From Geojedonia sp051814705 (GTDB taxonomy: Bacteria; Bacteroidota; Bacteroidia; Flavobacteriales; Flavobacteriaceae), in the NCBI GenBank assembly GCA_051814705.1, contig JBPWQW010000001.1, positions 1 to 64,000 of the forward strand: a stretch of DNA of 64,000 bases, in the 5' to 3' direction. Shown here one piece after another: positions 18,467 through 27,907 of the stretch. Every line of letters begins with the position of its first letter. Position 1 is the first letter of the stretch. The position numbers and the translations under genes are program-made. Below the pieces are notes generated by a model. The model made no database searches and was not told the DNA's origin. It saw only the letters and a program-made list of their open reading frames with translations.

Positions 18467-20155
18467 ATGCAGCTTTCAGAACAAGAGATCATACGACGGG
18501 AAAAATTAGATAAACTACGTGAGTTGGGCATTAATCCGTACCCAGCCAATTTATTTCCAGTAAACCATACTTCAAAACAGGTAAAGGAAACGTTTCAAGA
18601 AGGCAAGCAAGTTGTTATTGCTGGTCGGTTAATGTCGATAAGAATTCAAGGAAAAGCCAGTTTTGCACAATTACAAGATGCTGAAGGAAAAATCCAAACC
18701 TACTTCAATCGCGATGAAATTTGTCCAAGCGAGGATAAATCAAAATATAATGACGTCTTTAAAAAACTTCTGGATATAGGCGATTTTGTAGGGATTGAAG
18801 GCGAATTGTTCACCACTCAAGTTGGAGAAATGACCGTTAAAGTCAAAGATTTTACTTTATTGAGCAAATCCTTAAAACCACTTCCATTACCCAAAGAAAA
18901 AGACGGAGTGGTATATGATGCCTTTACCGATGCCGAACAGCGTTACAGACAGCGCTATGCCGATTTGGTTGTCAACCCCAAAGTAAAGGATGTATTTATA
19001 AAACGCACCAAATTATTTAATGCCATGCGCTCCTTTTTTAATGATGCTGGCTATTTTGAAGTAGAAACTCCCGTTTTGCAACCCATTCCTGGAGGTGCTG
19101 CAGCGCGACCTTTTATTACCCATCACAATAGTTTAGACATTCCGCTTTATATGCGAATTGCCAATGAGCTTTATTTGAAACGCTTGATTGTTGGTGGATT
19201 TGATGGCGTTTATGAATTTTCAAAAAACTTCCGTAACGAGGGCATGGACCGCACTCATAATCCGGAGTTTACAGCCATGGAAATCTATGTAGCTTACAAA
19301 GATTACAATTGGATGATGGATTTTTGTGAGCAACTATTGGAGCATTGCGCCATGGCTGTTAACGGAACAACCGAAGCAAACTTTGGAGAGCACCATATTG
19401 ATTTTAAGGCACCTTATCCTCGTGTAACCATGACCGATGCTATAAAACAATTTACAGGTTTTGATATAAAAGGAAAAACAGAGGACGAAATTAGAAAAGC
19501 AGCCACAAACATGGGCGTTCCTGTTGACGATACCATGGGAAAAGGCAAACTGATTGACGAAATTTTTGGCGAAAAATGTGAAGGTAAATACATTCAACCA
19601 ACCTTTATAACCGACTATCCAAAAGAAATGAGTCCGTTGTGCAAAGAACACCGCACCAACCCAGAACTTACTGAGCGTTTTGAACTTATGGTTTGCGGTA
19701 AGGAAATTGCTAATGCCTATTCTGAACTCAACGACCCTATAGACCAACGCGAACGCTTTGAACACCAACTTAAACTTGCGGAAAAAGGCGATGATGAAGC
19801 TACACAATTTATAGATTACGACTTTTTAAGAGCACTTGAATACGGAATGCCACCAACCTCAGGCATGGGAATTGGCATGGACCGTCTGACTATGTTCTTA
19901 ACCAATAACCAATCTATTCAAGAGGTGTTGTTCTTCCCTCAAATGCGACCAGAGAAAAAAGCGGTGGACTTGAGTGAAGATGAAAAAGCCGTTTTTAAAA
20001 TTCTAAAAGCTAATTCTCCCATCGATTTAAGTAGTCTAAAAACTCAATCGGGTTTAAGCAACAAGCAATGGGATAAAACTATAAAAGGCTTAACAGGTCA
20101 TAAACTCGCAAAAGTGACTAAAAATGACGACGGCTTGTTTGTTGAAGTGTTATAA
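18467..20155 (+). CDS. lysS: Lysine--tRNA ligase, class II
   Basis: The enzyme charges tRNA-Lys. The N-terminal OB-fold anticodon-binding domain (about 55-150) is followed by the class II core with motif 2 (NFRNEGMDRTHNPEF) and motif 3 (GMGIGMDRLTM). At 562 residues it is about 60 longer than the typical bacterial enzyme. The extra C-terminal part (about 505-562, EDEKAVFKILKANSPIDLSSLKTQ...) looks like a small winged-helix-type domain. I believe this tail is usual in flavobacterial LysS but cannot check. Confidence 0.96.
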   Translation: MQLSEQEIIRREKLDKLRELGINPYPANLFPVNHTSKQVKETFQEGKQVVIAGRLMSIRIQGKASFAQLQDAEGKIQTYFNRDEICPSEDKSKYNDVFKKLLDIGDFVGIEGELFTTQVGEMTVKVKDFTLLSKSLKPLPLPKEKDGVVYDAFTDAEQRYRQRYADLVVNPKVKDVFIKRTKLFNAMRSFFNDAGYFEVETPVLQPIPGGAAARPFITHHNSLDIPLYMRIANELYLKRLIVGGFDGVYEFSKNFRNEGMDRTHNPEFTAMEIYVAYKDYNWMMDFCEQLLEHCAMAVNGTTEANFGEHHIDFKAPYPRVTMTDAIKQFTGFDIKGKTEDEIRKAATNMGVPVDDTMGKGKLIDEIFGEKCEGKYIQPTFITDYPKEMSPLCKEHRTNPELTERFELMVCGKEIANAYSELNDPIDQRERFEHQLKLAEKGDDEATQFIDYDFLRALEYGMPPTSGMGIGMDRLTMFLTNNQSIQEVLFFPQMRPEKKAVDLSEDEKAVFKILKANSPIDLSSLKTQSGLSNKQWDKTIKGLTGHKLAKVTKNDDGLFVEVL

Positions 20156-20178
20156 CAAACCACAATGTTAACCCAATC

Positions 20179-20274
20179 CCGAGTACTCGGAAAAATCAGA
20201 AACTCAACAGGACTATGTAAATATTTATGAGAACCTGAAACCCCGCCGAGGATTAGGCAGGAAATTCAGGTTCT
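20179..20274. terminator. Palindromes between convergent lysS and the M49-like gene
   Basis: CCGAGTACTCGG (20179-20190) is a perfect palindrome followed by AAAAA. A larger hairpin has exact 10-bp arms AGAACCTGAA (20230-20239) and TTCAGGTTCT (20265-20274), and an inner CCCGCC/GGCAGG pair. It lies between converging genes and probably ends transcription both ways, though T-runs are weak. The inner part resembles dispersed REP-like palindromes. Confidence 0.5.
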
Positions 20275-20291
20275 TAGATTATAGATTCATG

Positions 20292-21935
20292 TTATTGAAG
20301 TCCCAACACTTCTACACCTTGCTCAAAAATGACATCCACCGGAATATTGGCTTCGCTTAAACGGTCTAAATCTGCTTGCAATTCTGTAGAAATTACCCCC
20401 TTTTCAGCTACCAATTTTGCTACACCAGCATAATCACCATTGCCCTGAAGTGTTAAAATGAGGTTTGATAAATCTTTCATGGCCAATTGCATTTTATCAA
20501 AATCCACTTTGTAAGTACCGTCTTCATTTCTTGCAAAAGCTCCTTTTTCCTTAAAGAAATTAAAGCGAACCATATTGGCTTTTCCATGTGCTGAAGATGC
20601 TCCAAAACGAACAGAACGGAAAATACCCGCCATAAATGTGACCATATTATCTTTAAAATCATCGGTCAATTCTCCTTTGGCATGTAACTGTTGAATCATA
20701 TACAGACCTAGAATATCAGCTTTTCCTTCTTCCAATGCGCTAGAATGTTCTTTTAATGCGTCTCTAACAGTACCTTTACCGTTAATGGTATTTTTGATTC
20801 CCAAGCCATGTGCTACTTCATGAAACATGGTATTGGCAAAAAAAGCATCAAAGGTAATGTGCTTACGTTGACTGGGGTCAATCAACACTCCTGATATTGG
20901 TAACAAAATTTTATCAAATTTGGCTCTCATAGCATTTTTTAGCTGAAGCCTACGTGTTCCTTTTTCCAATTGTACTTGTTCATCATTGGGCAAGTTAATG
21001 GCGATAGTTTTACTACCCGCATTACAATCTCCAGCATAAAACACAACATCATAGGCATTTAAATCGCTATCGGTTCCAGGGGTTTCCTTTTTATAGGCGG
21101 CATCCACGGGCAAACCTTTTTGAAGTTCTGGCAAATAGCTGCTAAATTTCGCCAAACGTGCACTCCACTCTTGATCTTTAACTAAAACATAACCTTCATG
21201 GGCCGCTTTATTACCGAAGAGATGGTCTTCATAGGTTTCAATTGGACCTATGACAATATCAAGCGTATTGGTTTTCATATCCATCCAAGCCAGATCACTG
21301 GGTTGGTAAACATCGTCCAATAAGGCCAAAGCTCTCAATTCCAAATATGTTTTAAGGCCTTCGTCCTCTGCCAATTTTGAAGCTTCCAATAACAAAGAAG
21401 AGACTTCCTGAACCTCTTTTTCAAATTGTTTGTGATACGGAATTGAATACAAAACCCCGTTTTCATCCCTACGTATAAAATTGTAAATACTGGATTTATC
21501 TTTAATATCTGCTTTTTCAAACTCGTCTTTGGTCATGTCGGTTGGATAAAAGTTGGCTCCGGCAGGCTTTTTTCCAACACCTTCAACAAATGGTTTGTTA
21601 TCGTCTAATCGATCCCATGGACCATAATTTATGGCTGCAAACATTTGGGTAGCTTCATCGGTAATGGAATTCATTAATTTAGTTTGATCTCCATAAGCTT
21701 CATACCAAAATAAATCGTTCATTTTATCCGCTGCTTTGATCAAAATCGGAACCATTTTAAGTTCATTTTCACTAAGCTTACTCAAATCTGCAGTTAATTT
21801 TACAGATACATATTGATTCAATTTATTTAGCATTTTAATTTGGTTGATTTCCGCTTTAGAAATATTGTCTTTTTTTTCTTCTTTACAGGAAGACACAAGT
21901 ATCAAAAATACCAGTGCAGTTATTGTTTTCTTCAT
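20292..21935 (-). CDS. M49-like (dipeptidyl-peptidase III family) zinc lipoprotein peptidase
   Basis: The 547-residue protein has lipobox Cys17 (LVSSC). The zinc motif is the pentapeptide HEVAH within FFANTMFHEVAHGLG, followed by EEGKADILGLY for the third ligand. The animal and yeast DPP III enzymes have a six-residue HEllGH motif; HExxH versions are known in divergent M49 members. The AYDVVFYAGDCNAGSKTIAINLPND segment is typical of this branch. It probably trims peptides in the periplasm. A single gene with its own -7 box. Confidence 0.82.
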   Translation of the reverse strand: MKKTITALVFLILVSSCKEEKKDNISKAEINQIKMLNKLNQYVSVKLTADLSKLSENELKMVPILIKAADKMNDLFWYEAYGDQTKLMNSITDEATQMFAAINYGPWDRLDDNKPFVEGVGKKPAGANFYPTDMTKDEFEKADIKDKSSIYNFIRRDENGVLYSIPYHKQFEKEVQEVSSLLLEASKLAEDEGLKTYLELRALALLDDVYQPSDLAWMDMKTNTLDIVIGPIETYEDHLFGNKAAHEGYVLVKDQEWSARLAKFSSYLPELQKGLPVDAAYKKETPGTDSDLNAYDVVFYAGDCNAGSKTIAINLPNDEQVQLEKGTRRLQLKNAMRAKFDKILLPISGVLIDPSQRKHITFDAFFANTMFHEVAHGLGIKNTINGKGTVRDALKEHSSALEEGKADILGLYMIQQLHAKGELTDDFKDNMVTFMAGIFRSVRFGASSAHGKANMVRFNFFKEKGAFARNEDGTYKVDFDKMQLAMKDLSNLILTLQGNGDYAGVAKLVAEKGVISTELQADLDRLSEANIPVDVIFEQGVEVLGLQ

Positions 21936-21961
21936 AATTAATAATTCGTTAATTTGATAGA

Positions 21962-21969
21962 CAAATATA
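21962..21969 (-). promoter_or_regulatory. Putative -7 element of the M49-like peptidase gene
   Basis: The minus strand reads TATATTTG, an exact TAnnTTTG, 26 nt upstream of the ATG. No -33 TTG is seen at the usual spacing. Confidence 0.4.
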
Positions 21970-22080
21970 CTCCTTTTTAAAAAAATTCAGGATGTTAATT
22001 CACAGTTAAAAACCAATCTTGAATTAAACTTTTTTAAATGTTTGATGTCCTAAAGACATAACAATTAAAAAACAAACACG

Positions 22081-22566
22081 ATGAAAAAAGTACTGATTAT
22101 TTTATTAGCCCTAGTAACACTTCAGGTTACGGCTCAAGACAAAAAGAAAGCATTACATAAAGACGGTTCAGGTGATAGAATGGAAGCCTTGAAGGACTTA
22201 TCACCAGAAGAAATGGCAACTTTACAGACCAAAAAAATGACTCTGCATTTAGACCTTACTGTTGACCAACAAAAGAAAATACAAGCATTAAATCTAAATG
22301 AAGCTAAATTGAGAAAGACCAAAATGGATGAACGCAGGGCCATGAGAGAACGTGGTGAAAAGAAAACCTTAACTAAAGAGGAAAAATTAAACATGATGAA
22401 CTCAAGACTCGACCATCAAATTGCCAGGAAGCAAAAAATGAAAAGTATATTAAATGCGGAGCAATACACAAAATGGGAAGCTTCTCAAGGCAAAATGGAA
22501 CATAGAAGAGAAGGAAAACATCAAATGATGAAACATCAAATGTCTGAAGAAAAAGACAAACAATAA
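22081..22566 (+). CDS. Small secreted, highly charged helical protein (Spy/CpxP-like)
   Basis: The 161-residue protein has a signal peptide (1-18, cut after QVTA) and then an almost entirely helical, Lys/Glu/Met-rich chain. LSPEEMATLQTKKMTLHLDLTVDQQKKIQALN resembles the LTxxQ motifs of Spy/CpxP periplasmic chaperones. The tail is His/Met/Lys-rich (GKMEHRREGKHQMMKHQM), which could bind metal. The role is inferred from composition only. Confidence 0.65.
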   Translation: MKKVLIILLALVTLQVTAQDKKKALHKDGSGDRMEALKDLSPEEMATLQTKKMTLHLDLTVDQQKKIQALNLNEAKLRKTKMDERRAMRERGEKKTLTKEEKLNMMNSRLDHQIARKQKMKSILNAEQYTKWEASQGKMEHRREGKHQMMKHQMSEEKDKQ

Positions 22567-22598
22567 TTGGATTGAATAGTTAGTTGGTTAGTTTTAAT

Positions 22599-22632
22599 AA
22601 AAAAGCATTGATTTAATGGTCAATGCTTTTTT
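22599..22632. terminator. Bidirectional rho-independent terminator
   Basis: Perfect 13-bp arms AAAAAAGCATTGA and TCAATGCTTTTTT with an 8-nt loop lie between the converging Spy-like gene and hemL, giving T-runs in both directions. Confidence 0.88.
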
Positions 22633-22636
22633 CATG

Positions 22637-23923
22637 TTATAATTGTTTTGCAACTCTATTTACAGCAGCAATAGTATCATCTAAATCTTGGTAGGTCAAA
22701 GCATCGGAAATAAACCAAGTTTCAAACGCACTTGGCGCTATATAAATACCCTCTTTCAACATACCATGAAAAAACGCTTTAAAAGTATCATTATTCCCTT
22801 TGGCTGAACTTTCAAAATCAACAACCTCGTCGTCTGTAAAATGAATAGAAATCATGGAACCAACCCTGTTGATGGTATGTTTAATATTATGCTCATTTAA
22901 AACCATAGTGCAACCCTTATGTAAATAGGCTGTCTTTTCTTCTAAACGGGTAAAGGTGTCTTTATTATTATTAAGTTCGGTCAACATCGCAAAACCCGCG
23001 GCCATTGCCAATGGGTTCCCGCTTAAGGTACCAGCTTGGTAAACTGGGCCCAGAGGTGATAAGTAATCCATTATCTCTCGGCGTCCAGCAAAGGCACCAA
23101 CAGGCAAACCGCCTCCTATAACTTTTCCAAAACAAACTATATCGGCATCTACTTTAAAACGTTCTTGAGCACCACCTTGAGCCAGCCTAAAACCAGTCAT
23201 TACTTCATCAAAAATCAGTAAAATACCATTTGCAGAGCACACCGCTCTCAAACTTTGTAAAAATCCTTCCTTAGGCGGAATGCAGCCCATATTTCCAGCA
23301 ACTGGCTCTAAAATAATGCAAGCGATTTCACCAGAATTGGCTTCAATGAGATGTTTGACATGTTCAATATCGTTATATCTTGCCAATAAAGTATCTTTTG
23401 CTGTACCCTGAGTCACTCCAGGACTATTGGGAGTTCCAAAAGTTATAGCTCCGCTTCCTGCTTCAATCAAAAATGCATCACTATGGCCGTGATAGCAACC
23501 AGCAAATTTTATAATCTTGTCTTTTTTGGTAAACCCTCTAGCTAAACGCACGGCACTCATGCACGCTTCAGTGCCAGAATTCACAAACCGTATTTTATCA
23601 ATATTTGGCACCATCGAAACGGCCAATTCTGCAATTTTAGTCTCAATTTCAGTTGGCATTCCAAACGAGGTTCCCAGCTTTGCTCTCTCAATTACAGCCT
23701 TTACAACGGGTTCATGAGCATGACCAAGAATCATTGGTCCCCAAGAATTGATATAGTCTATAAACCGATTTCCATCTTCATCAAAAACATAAGCCCCTTT
23801 AGCAGATTTGGCAAAAATAGGCGTGCCCCCTACACTTTTAAATGCTCTTACAGGAGAATTGACGCCTCCCGGAATAACTTGTTCTGCTTCTAAAAATAAG
23901 GTGCTACTACGTTGATATCGCAT
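22637..23923 (-). CDS. hemL: Glutamate-1-semialdehyde 2,1-aminomutase
   Basis: HemL makes 5-aminolevulinate from glutamate-1-semialdehyde in the C5 haem pathway. The 428-residue protein is full length, with PGGVNSPVRAF at the N-terminus, IKFAGCYHGHSD, FDEVMTGFR, and the PLP lysine in CFGKVIGGGLPVGAFAG. It is the last gene of a three-gene minus-strand unit with gaps of 2 and 5 bp. Confidence 0.96.
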   Translation of the reverse strand: MRYQRSSTLFLEAEQVIPGGVNSPVRAFKSVGGTPIFAKSAKGAYVFDEDGNRFIDYINSWGPMILGHAHEPVVKAVIERAKLGTSFGMPTEIETKIAELAVSMVPNIDKIRFVNSGTEACMSAVRLARGFTKKDKIIKFAGCYHGHSDAFLIEAGSGAITFGTPNSPGVTQGTAKDTLLARYNDIEHVKHLIEANSGEIACIILEPVAGNMGCIPPKEGFLQSLRAVCSANGILLIFDEVMTGFRLAQGGAQERFKVDADIVCFGKVIGGGLPVGAFAGRREIMDYLSPLGPVYQAGTLSGNPLAMAAGFAMLTELNNNKDTFTRLEEKTAYLHKGCTMVLNEHNIKHTINRVGSMISIHFTDDEVVDFESSAKGNNDTFKAFFHGMLKEGIYIAPSAFETWFISDALTYQDLDDTIAAVNRVAKQL

Positions 23924-23925
23924 AA

Positions 23926-24735
23926 TTAATTTGATTTTATAATAAGGATTTGACCAATTTTTAAATCGTTATTGGCCATATTATTAAGTTTTTGAATGGT
24001 TTCCACAGAAACATCATAGCGTTTAGATAACGAATATAATGTATCGCCCTTTATGACTTCATGGGTCAAAGCTTTAGCTATGGTATCATATACTTTTGTT
24101 GGTCGCCCCAACACCATTTCGTCATATTTATAAAGCTGAAAACGCTCTATTAAGCTAATAAGCTTTTCAGGGTATTTTCGATCGGTGGCATAGCCCGCAG
24201 CCCTTAATCCTTTTGCCCATGCTTGATAATCATCTTCATCCAATTTAAACAAGCCCGAATATCGACTCCTACCCGTTAAAAACGCTGAATGGTCTTCATA
24301 TGATTCTTCAGCTCGTGTATATTTTCTAAAGCATTCTTGCGACGCATCATCATCATGGTAAATTTTATCACCAGTCCATTCATGACATTTGATCCCGAAA
24401 TGGTTATTTGCTTCAACTGCTAACCGCCCTCTTGCCGAGCCCGATTCCAAAATCCCTTGTGCCAATGTAATACTAGCCGGAATTTTGTATTTGCGCATTT
24501 CTTCCATGGCAATAGCATTAAAATTCGCAATATAGGCTTCCGTAGCATTTTCGTACTTGGTTACCGTCACTTCAACGGGCGATTCATTCGTTTCTACCTC
24601 GTTTGCCGGTTCTTTTTCTACTGAAACCTGCTCTGTTTTAGGTCTTTCATATTTCTTTTTTGTGACCACTTTCTTTTTGGAACCACAATTTAAAACCACT
24701 AAACTTAATACTATTATTATAAGTATTCTCTTCAT
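23926..24735 (-). CDS. Glucosaminidase lipoprotein with LysM domain
   Basis: The 269-residue protein has lipobox Cys17 (LVVLNC), a Lys/Glu-rich linker, a glucosaminidase domain (about 65-205: PASITLAQGILESGSARGRLAVEANNHFGIKC, then DDASQECFRKY and LRAAGYATDRKYPEKLI), and a C-terminal LysM (about 222-266, HEVIKGDTLYSLSKRYDVS). It should cut between sugars of peptidoglycan glycan chains during wall remodelling. It lies 2 bp upstream of hemL and 5 bp after the PLP enzyme, so all three are probably one mRNA. Confidence 0.9.
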   Translation of the reverse strand: MKRILIIIVLSLVVLNCGSKKKVVTKKKYERPKTEQVSVEKEPANEVETNESPVEVTVTKYENATEAYIANFNAIAMEEMRKYKIPASITLAQGILESGSARGRLAVEANNHFGIKCHEWTGDKIYHDDDASQECFRKYTRAEESYEDHSAFLTGRSRYSGLFKLDEDDYQAWAKGLRAAGYATDRKYPEKLISLIERFQLYKYDEMVLGRPTKVYDTIAKALTHEVIKGDTLYSLSKRYDVSVETIQKLNNMANNDLKIGQILIIKSN

Positions 24736-24740
24736 TTATT

Positions 24741-25652
24741 TTATTGGATTAAGGGCAAGCCTTTGGCTTTTAATTTCAGGTTCATTCCTTCTATTCCTTG
24801 CAAACCTCCTGTATGGATGGCTAATAATTTCGATTCTTTAGGAAAATATCCTTTCTGAATTAAATCAAAAATACCAAACATCATTTTTCCAGTATAAATT
24901 GGGTCTAAAGGAATATGATTAACACTCTTAAATTCGTTTATAAAACTGATTAAAGCTTCATTTATTTTGGCATAACCCCCAAAATGATAGTCTGTAATTA
25001 GTTTCCAATTTTTTTTATGGGCAAATTTACCAATATCTTCTTTTATAAAGTCACCTTTTAACGCTGGAAATCCTAAAATTTGTTGACTAGGTTTTGAACA
25101 ATTGATCAATCCAGAAATCGTGCCTCCCGTTCCAACCGAACAACAGATATAATCAAAATCGTTATCAGTTTCCTGTAATATATCTTCACAACCTTTAATC
25201 GCTAAAGCATTGGTGCCGCCTTCGGGTATGGAGTAAAAGTCTCCAATTTCTACTTTAAGTGCTTCATTAAATTTTTCAGAAGTTTTGTTTCTGTAAACTT
25301 CCCGAGACACAAATTTTAAACGCATTCCACAATTTTGGGTAAATTTAAGTGTTGGGTTGGTTTCAATTTTATCAATAAGTTCTTCACCTCTTATGATGCC
25401 AATGGTTTTAAAACCAAATTCCTTTCCTGCTGAAGCCACTGCAGCGATATGATTAGAATAGGCTCCTCCAAAGGTCAACAAAGTTTTAAAATTTAATTTT
25501 TCAGCTTCCTCTAAATTGTATTTCAGTTTTCTGTATTTATTACCTGAAATCACGGGATGAATTTGGTCCTCTCTTTTTATATAAAGCCTAATATTAAATT
25601 TAGGATCTAAATATAGAAGTTGATTTACTGAAGGTTCTGGCTTAAAATTCAT
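24741..25652 (-). CDS. ACC deaminase / D-cysteine desulfhydrase family PLP enzyme
   Basis: From the ATG at 25652 (MNFKPEPSVN) the protein has about 303 residues; a 9-codon upstream extension to 25679 adds nothing family-like. The PLP lysine is in ISGNKYRKLKYN, with FGGAYSNHI following, a phosphate loop CSVGTGGTISG, and the closing HTGGLQG. These fold-type II enzymes deaminate 1-aminocyclopropane-1-carboxylate or desulfhydrate D-cysteine; the two cannot be told apart here, and D-cysteine desulfhydrase is common in bacteria that do not meet plants. First gene of the unit with the glucosaminidase and hemL. Confidence 0.85.
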   Translation of the reverse strand: MNFKPEPSVNQLLYLDPKFNIRLYIKREDQIHPVISGNKYRKLKYNLEEAEKLNFKTLLTFGGAYSNHIAAVASAGKEFGFKTIGIIRGEELIDKIETNPTLKFTQNCGMRLKFVSREVYRNKTSEKFNEALKVEIGDFYSIPEGGTNALAIKGCEDILQETDNDFDYICCSVGTGGTISGLINCSKPSQQILGFPALKGDFIKEDIGKFAHKKNWKLITDYHFGGYAKINEALISFINEFKSVNHIPLDPIYTGKMMFGIFDLIQKGYFPKESKLLAIHTGGLQGIEGMNLKLKAKGLPLIQ

Positions 25653-25721
25653 AACCGCGAAGATATTTAAAATTGTCATAATGAACTCTATTTAAAATAC
25701 AAGTGATTTTTCCAATTTGCC

Positions 25722-25729
25722 TATCTTTG
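25722..25729 (+). promoter_or_regulatory. Putative -7 element of the DUF5522-hutU unit
   Basis: TATCTTTG matches TAnnTTTG exactly. It ends only 6 nt before the ATG at 25736, so the mRNA would be leaderless or nearly so. Confidence 0.45.
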
Positions 25730-25735
25730 TTTTAT

Positions 25736-25885
25736 ATGAAGAATTTTGTCCCCATAGAAGAAGGCGATTATTATTTAACACCCGAAGGCTACAGATGTTT
25801 TACAGAGCAGTATCACTTAAAACGAGGGTATTGTTGTGAAAGCAATTGCAGACATTGCCCTTACGGTTATAACAAAAAAAAATAA
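25736..25885 (+). CDS. DUF5522-type small cysteine-rich protein
   Basis: The ATG at 25736 (MKNFVPIEEGDYYLTPEGY) gives 49 residues; a GTG start at 25703 lies upstream of the -7 box. The C-terminal half has a CCESNCRHCPYGYNKK motif with four cysteines, which could bind iron-sulfur or zinc. The pattern fits DUF5522, a small family of Bacteroidota and Proteobacteria without known function. Its stop TAA shares one base with the hutU ATG, so the two genes are translationally coupled. Confidence 0.8.
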   Translation: MKNFVPIEEGDYYLTPEGYRCFTEQYHLKRGYCCESNCRHCPYGYNKKK

Positions 25886-27885
25886 TGGAAATAGCTCAAA
25901 TAACATTTCAAGAACAAGTTTTAGAAGGAATACCAAATAATTTACCTAATACAAAACCTTACGATCCTTCAATAAACCACGCCCCAAAGCGAAAAGACAT
26001 ATTATCTGCCGAAGAAAAAAAATTGGCCTTACGTAACGCTTTGCGCTACTTCAACAAAAATCATCACGCCGAATTACTGCCTGAATTTAGACATGAATTA
26101 GAGACTTATGGACGAATTTACATGTACCGTTTGCGTCCAGATTACAAAATGTATGCCCGACCCATTGATGAGTACCCTGCAAAATCCAAACAGGCCGCCG
26201 CCATCATGTTGATGATTCAAAATAATTTAGATTATGCAGTGGCACAGCACCCACACGAACTCATAACTTATGGAGGCAACGGAGCCGTATTTCAAAATTG
26301 GGCTCAGTACCGATTGACCATGAAATATCTTGCCGAAATGAATGACGAACAAACCCTTGTCATGTACTCTGGCCATCCTATGGGGTTATTTCCTAGTCAC
26401 AAAGACGCCCCAAGAGCTGTGATTACTAATGGAATGATGATACCCAATTATTCCAAACCAGATGATTGGGAGAAATACAATGCCCTTGGTGTTACCCAAT
26501 TTGGTCAAATGACCGCTGGAAGTTATATGTACATTGGCTCACAAGGTATCGTTCACGGCACAACCATTACGGTATTAAATGGTTTCAGAAAAATTAAAAA
26601 ATCTCCTCAAGGCCATCTTTTTGTGACTTCCGGATTAGGTGGCATGTCTGGTGCACAACCCAAGGCAGGAACCATTGCTGGATGTATTACTGTATGTGCT
26701 GAAGTGAACCCTAAAATCACAAAGATTAGACATGAACAAGGTTGGATTGATGAAATTATAACCGATTTAGATGCATTGGTCTCTCGTGTTAACAAAGCAA
26801 AAAGCGATAAAGAAACCGTATCCATAGCCTATTTGGGCAATGTGGTTGATGTTTGGGAAAAATTTGATAAAGAACAGCTCCATATTGAATTAGGAAGTGA
26901 TCAAACATCGCTTCATAATCCTTGGTCTGGAGGGTATTATCCTGTTGGAATGTCTTTTGAAGCTTCTAATGAGATGATGGCCAATCGTCCCAAACTTTTT
27001 AAAGAAAAGGTACAGGAAACACTTCGGCGTCATGCCGATGCCATTAACAAACATACGGCCAAAGGCACCTATTTTTTTGATTATGGCAATGCGTTTTTAT
27101 TGGAAGCTTCAAGAGCTGGTGCTCATATTATGGCTGAAAATGGCATAGATTTTAAATATCCAAGTTATGTTCAAGATATCATGGGGCCCATGTGCTTTGA
27201 TTATGGTTTTGGTCCATTTCGTTGGGTCTGTACATCTGGAAAACCAGAAGATTTGCAAAAAACCGATGACATAGCCTGTAAAGTTTTAGAAGACATCAAG
27301 ACCAATTCCCCTGAAGAAATTCAACAGCAGATGACCGATAACATCCATTGGATCAAGGGAGCTCAAGCGAATAAACTGGTTGTGGGTTCACAAGCCAGAA
27401 TTCTGTATGCTGATGCCGAAGGACGGATGAAAATTGCCAAAGCCTTTAATGATGCTATTGCAAAAGGAGAGATTGGCTATGTGGTTTTGGGTCGCGACCA
27501 TCACGATGTATCAGGAACCGATTCACCTTACCGTGAAACTAGTAATATTTACGATGGCTCCAAATTCACAGCCGATATGGCTATTCAAAATGTGATTGGA
27601 GATAGTTTTAGAGGCGCCACTTGGGTGAGTATACACAACGGCGGTGGCGTAGGTTGGGGCGAAGTGATTAATGGTGGATTTGGTATGGTTCTTGATGGTA
27701 CAAAGGATACTGAAAGACGCTTAAAATCAATGTTATTTTGGGATGTCAACAATGGTTTAACCAGACGCAGTTGGGCGAGAAATGAAGGAGCGGTTTTTGC
27801 CATAAAACGCGCCATGGCGGTAGAACCAAATCTAGAGGTAACACTTCCAAATATTGTTGATGAAGATTTATTAAACTCGTTATAA
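25885..27885 (+). CDS. hutU: Urocanate hydratase
   Basis: The enzyme adds water to urocanate, step 2 of histidine breakdown, using NAD as an electrophile. The 666-residue chain shows ITYGGNGAVFQNW, YSGHPMGLFPSH, GLGGMSGAQPKAG for NAD, and GRDHHDVSGTDSPYRET with SIHNGGGVGWGEV. It is longer than the roughly 555-residue enterobacterial form and resembles the long form. The other hut genes are not in the window. Confidence 0.95.
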   Translation: MEIAQITFQEQVLEGIPNNLPNTKPYDPSINHAPKRKDILSAEEKKLALRNALRYFNKNHHAELLPEFRHELETYGRIYMYRLRPDYKMYARPIDEYPAKSKQAAAIMLMIQNNLDYAVAQHPHELITYGGNGAVFQNWAQYRLTMKYLAEMNDEQTLVMYSGHPMGLFPSHKDAPRAVITNGMMIPNYSKPDDWEKYNALGVTQFGQMTAGSYMYIGSQGIVHGTTITVLNGFRKIKKSPQGHLFVTSGLGGMSGAQPKAGTIAGCITVCAEVNPKITKIRHEQGWIDEIITDLDALVSRVNKAKSDKETVSIAYLGNVVDVWEKFDKEQLHIELGSDQTSLHNPWSGGYYPVGMSFEASNEMMANRPKLFKEKVQETLRRHADAINKHTAKGTYFFDYGNAFLLEASRAGAHIMAENGIDFKYPSYVQDIMGPMCFDYGFGPFRWVCTSGKPEDLQKTDDIACKVLEDIKTNSPEEIQQQMTDNIHWIKGAQANKLVVGSQARILYADAEGRMKIAKAFNDAIAKGEIGYVVLGRDHHDVSGTDSPYRETSNIYDGSKFTADMAIQNVIGDSFRGATWVSIHNGGGVGWGEVINGGFGMVLDGTKDTERRLKSMLFWDVNNGLTRRSWARNEGAVFAIKRAMAVEPNLEVTLPNIVDEDLLNSL

Positions 27886-27907
27886 CCATTTATAAAAAAA
27901 TTGCAAA

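Noticed and set aside
19334..19807. 157-residue minus-strand ORF
   Set aside because: Antisense to the lysS catalytic core; no family features.
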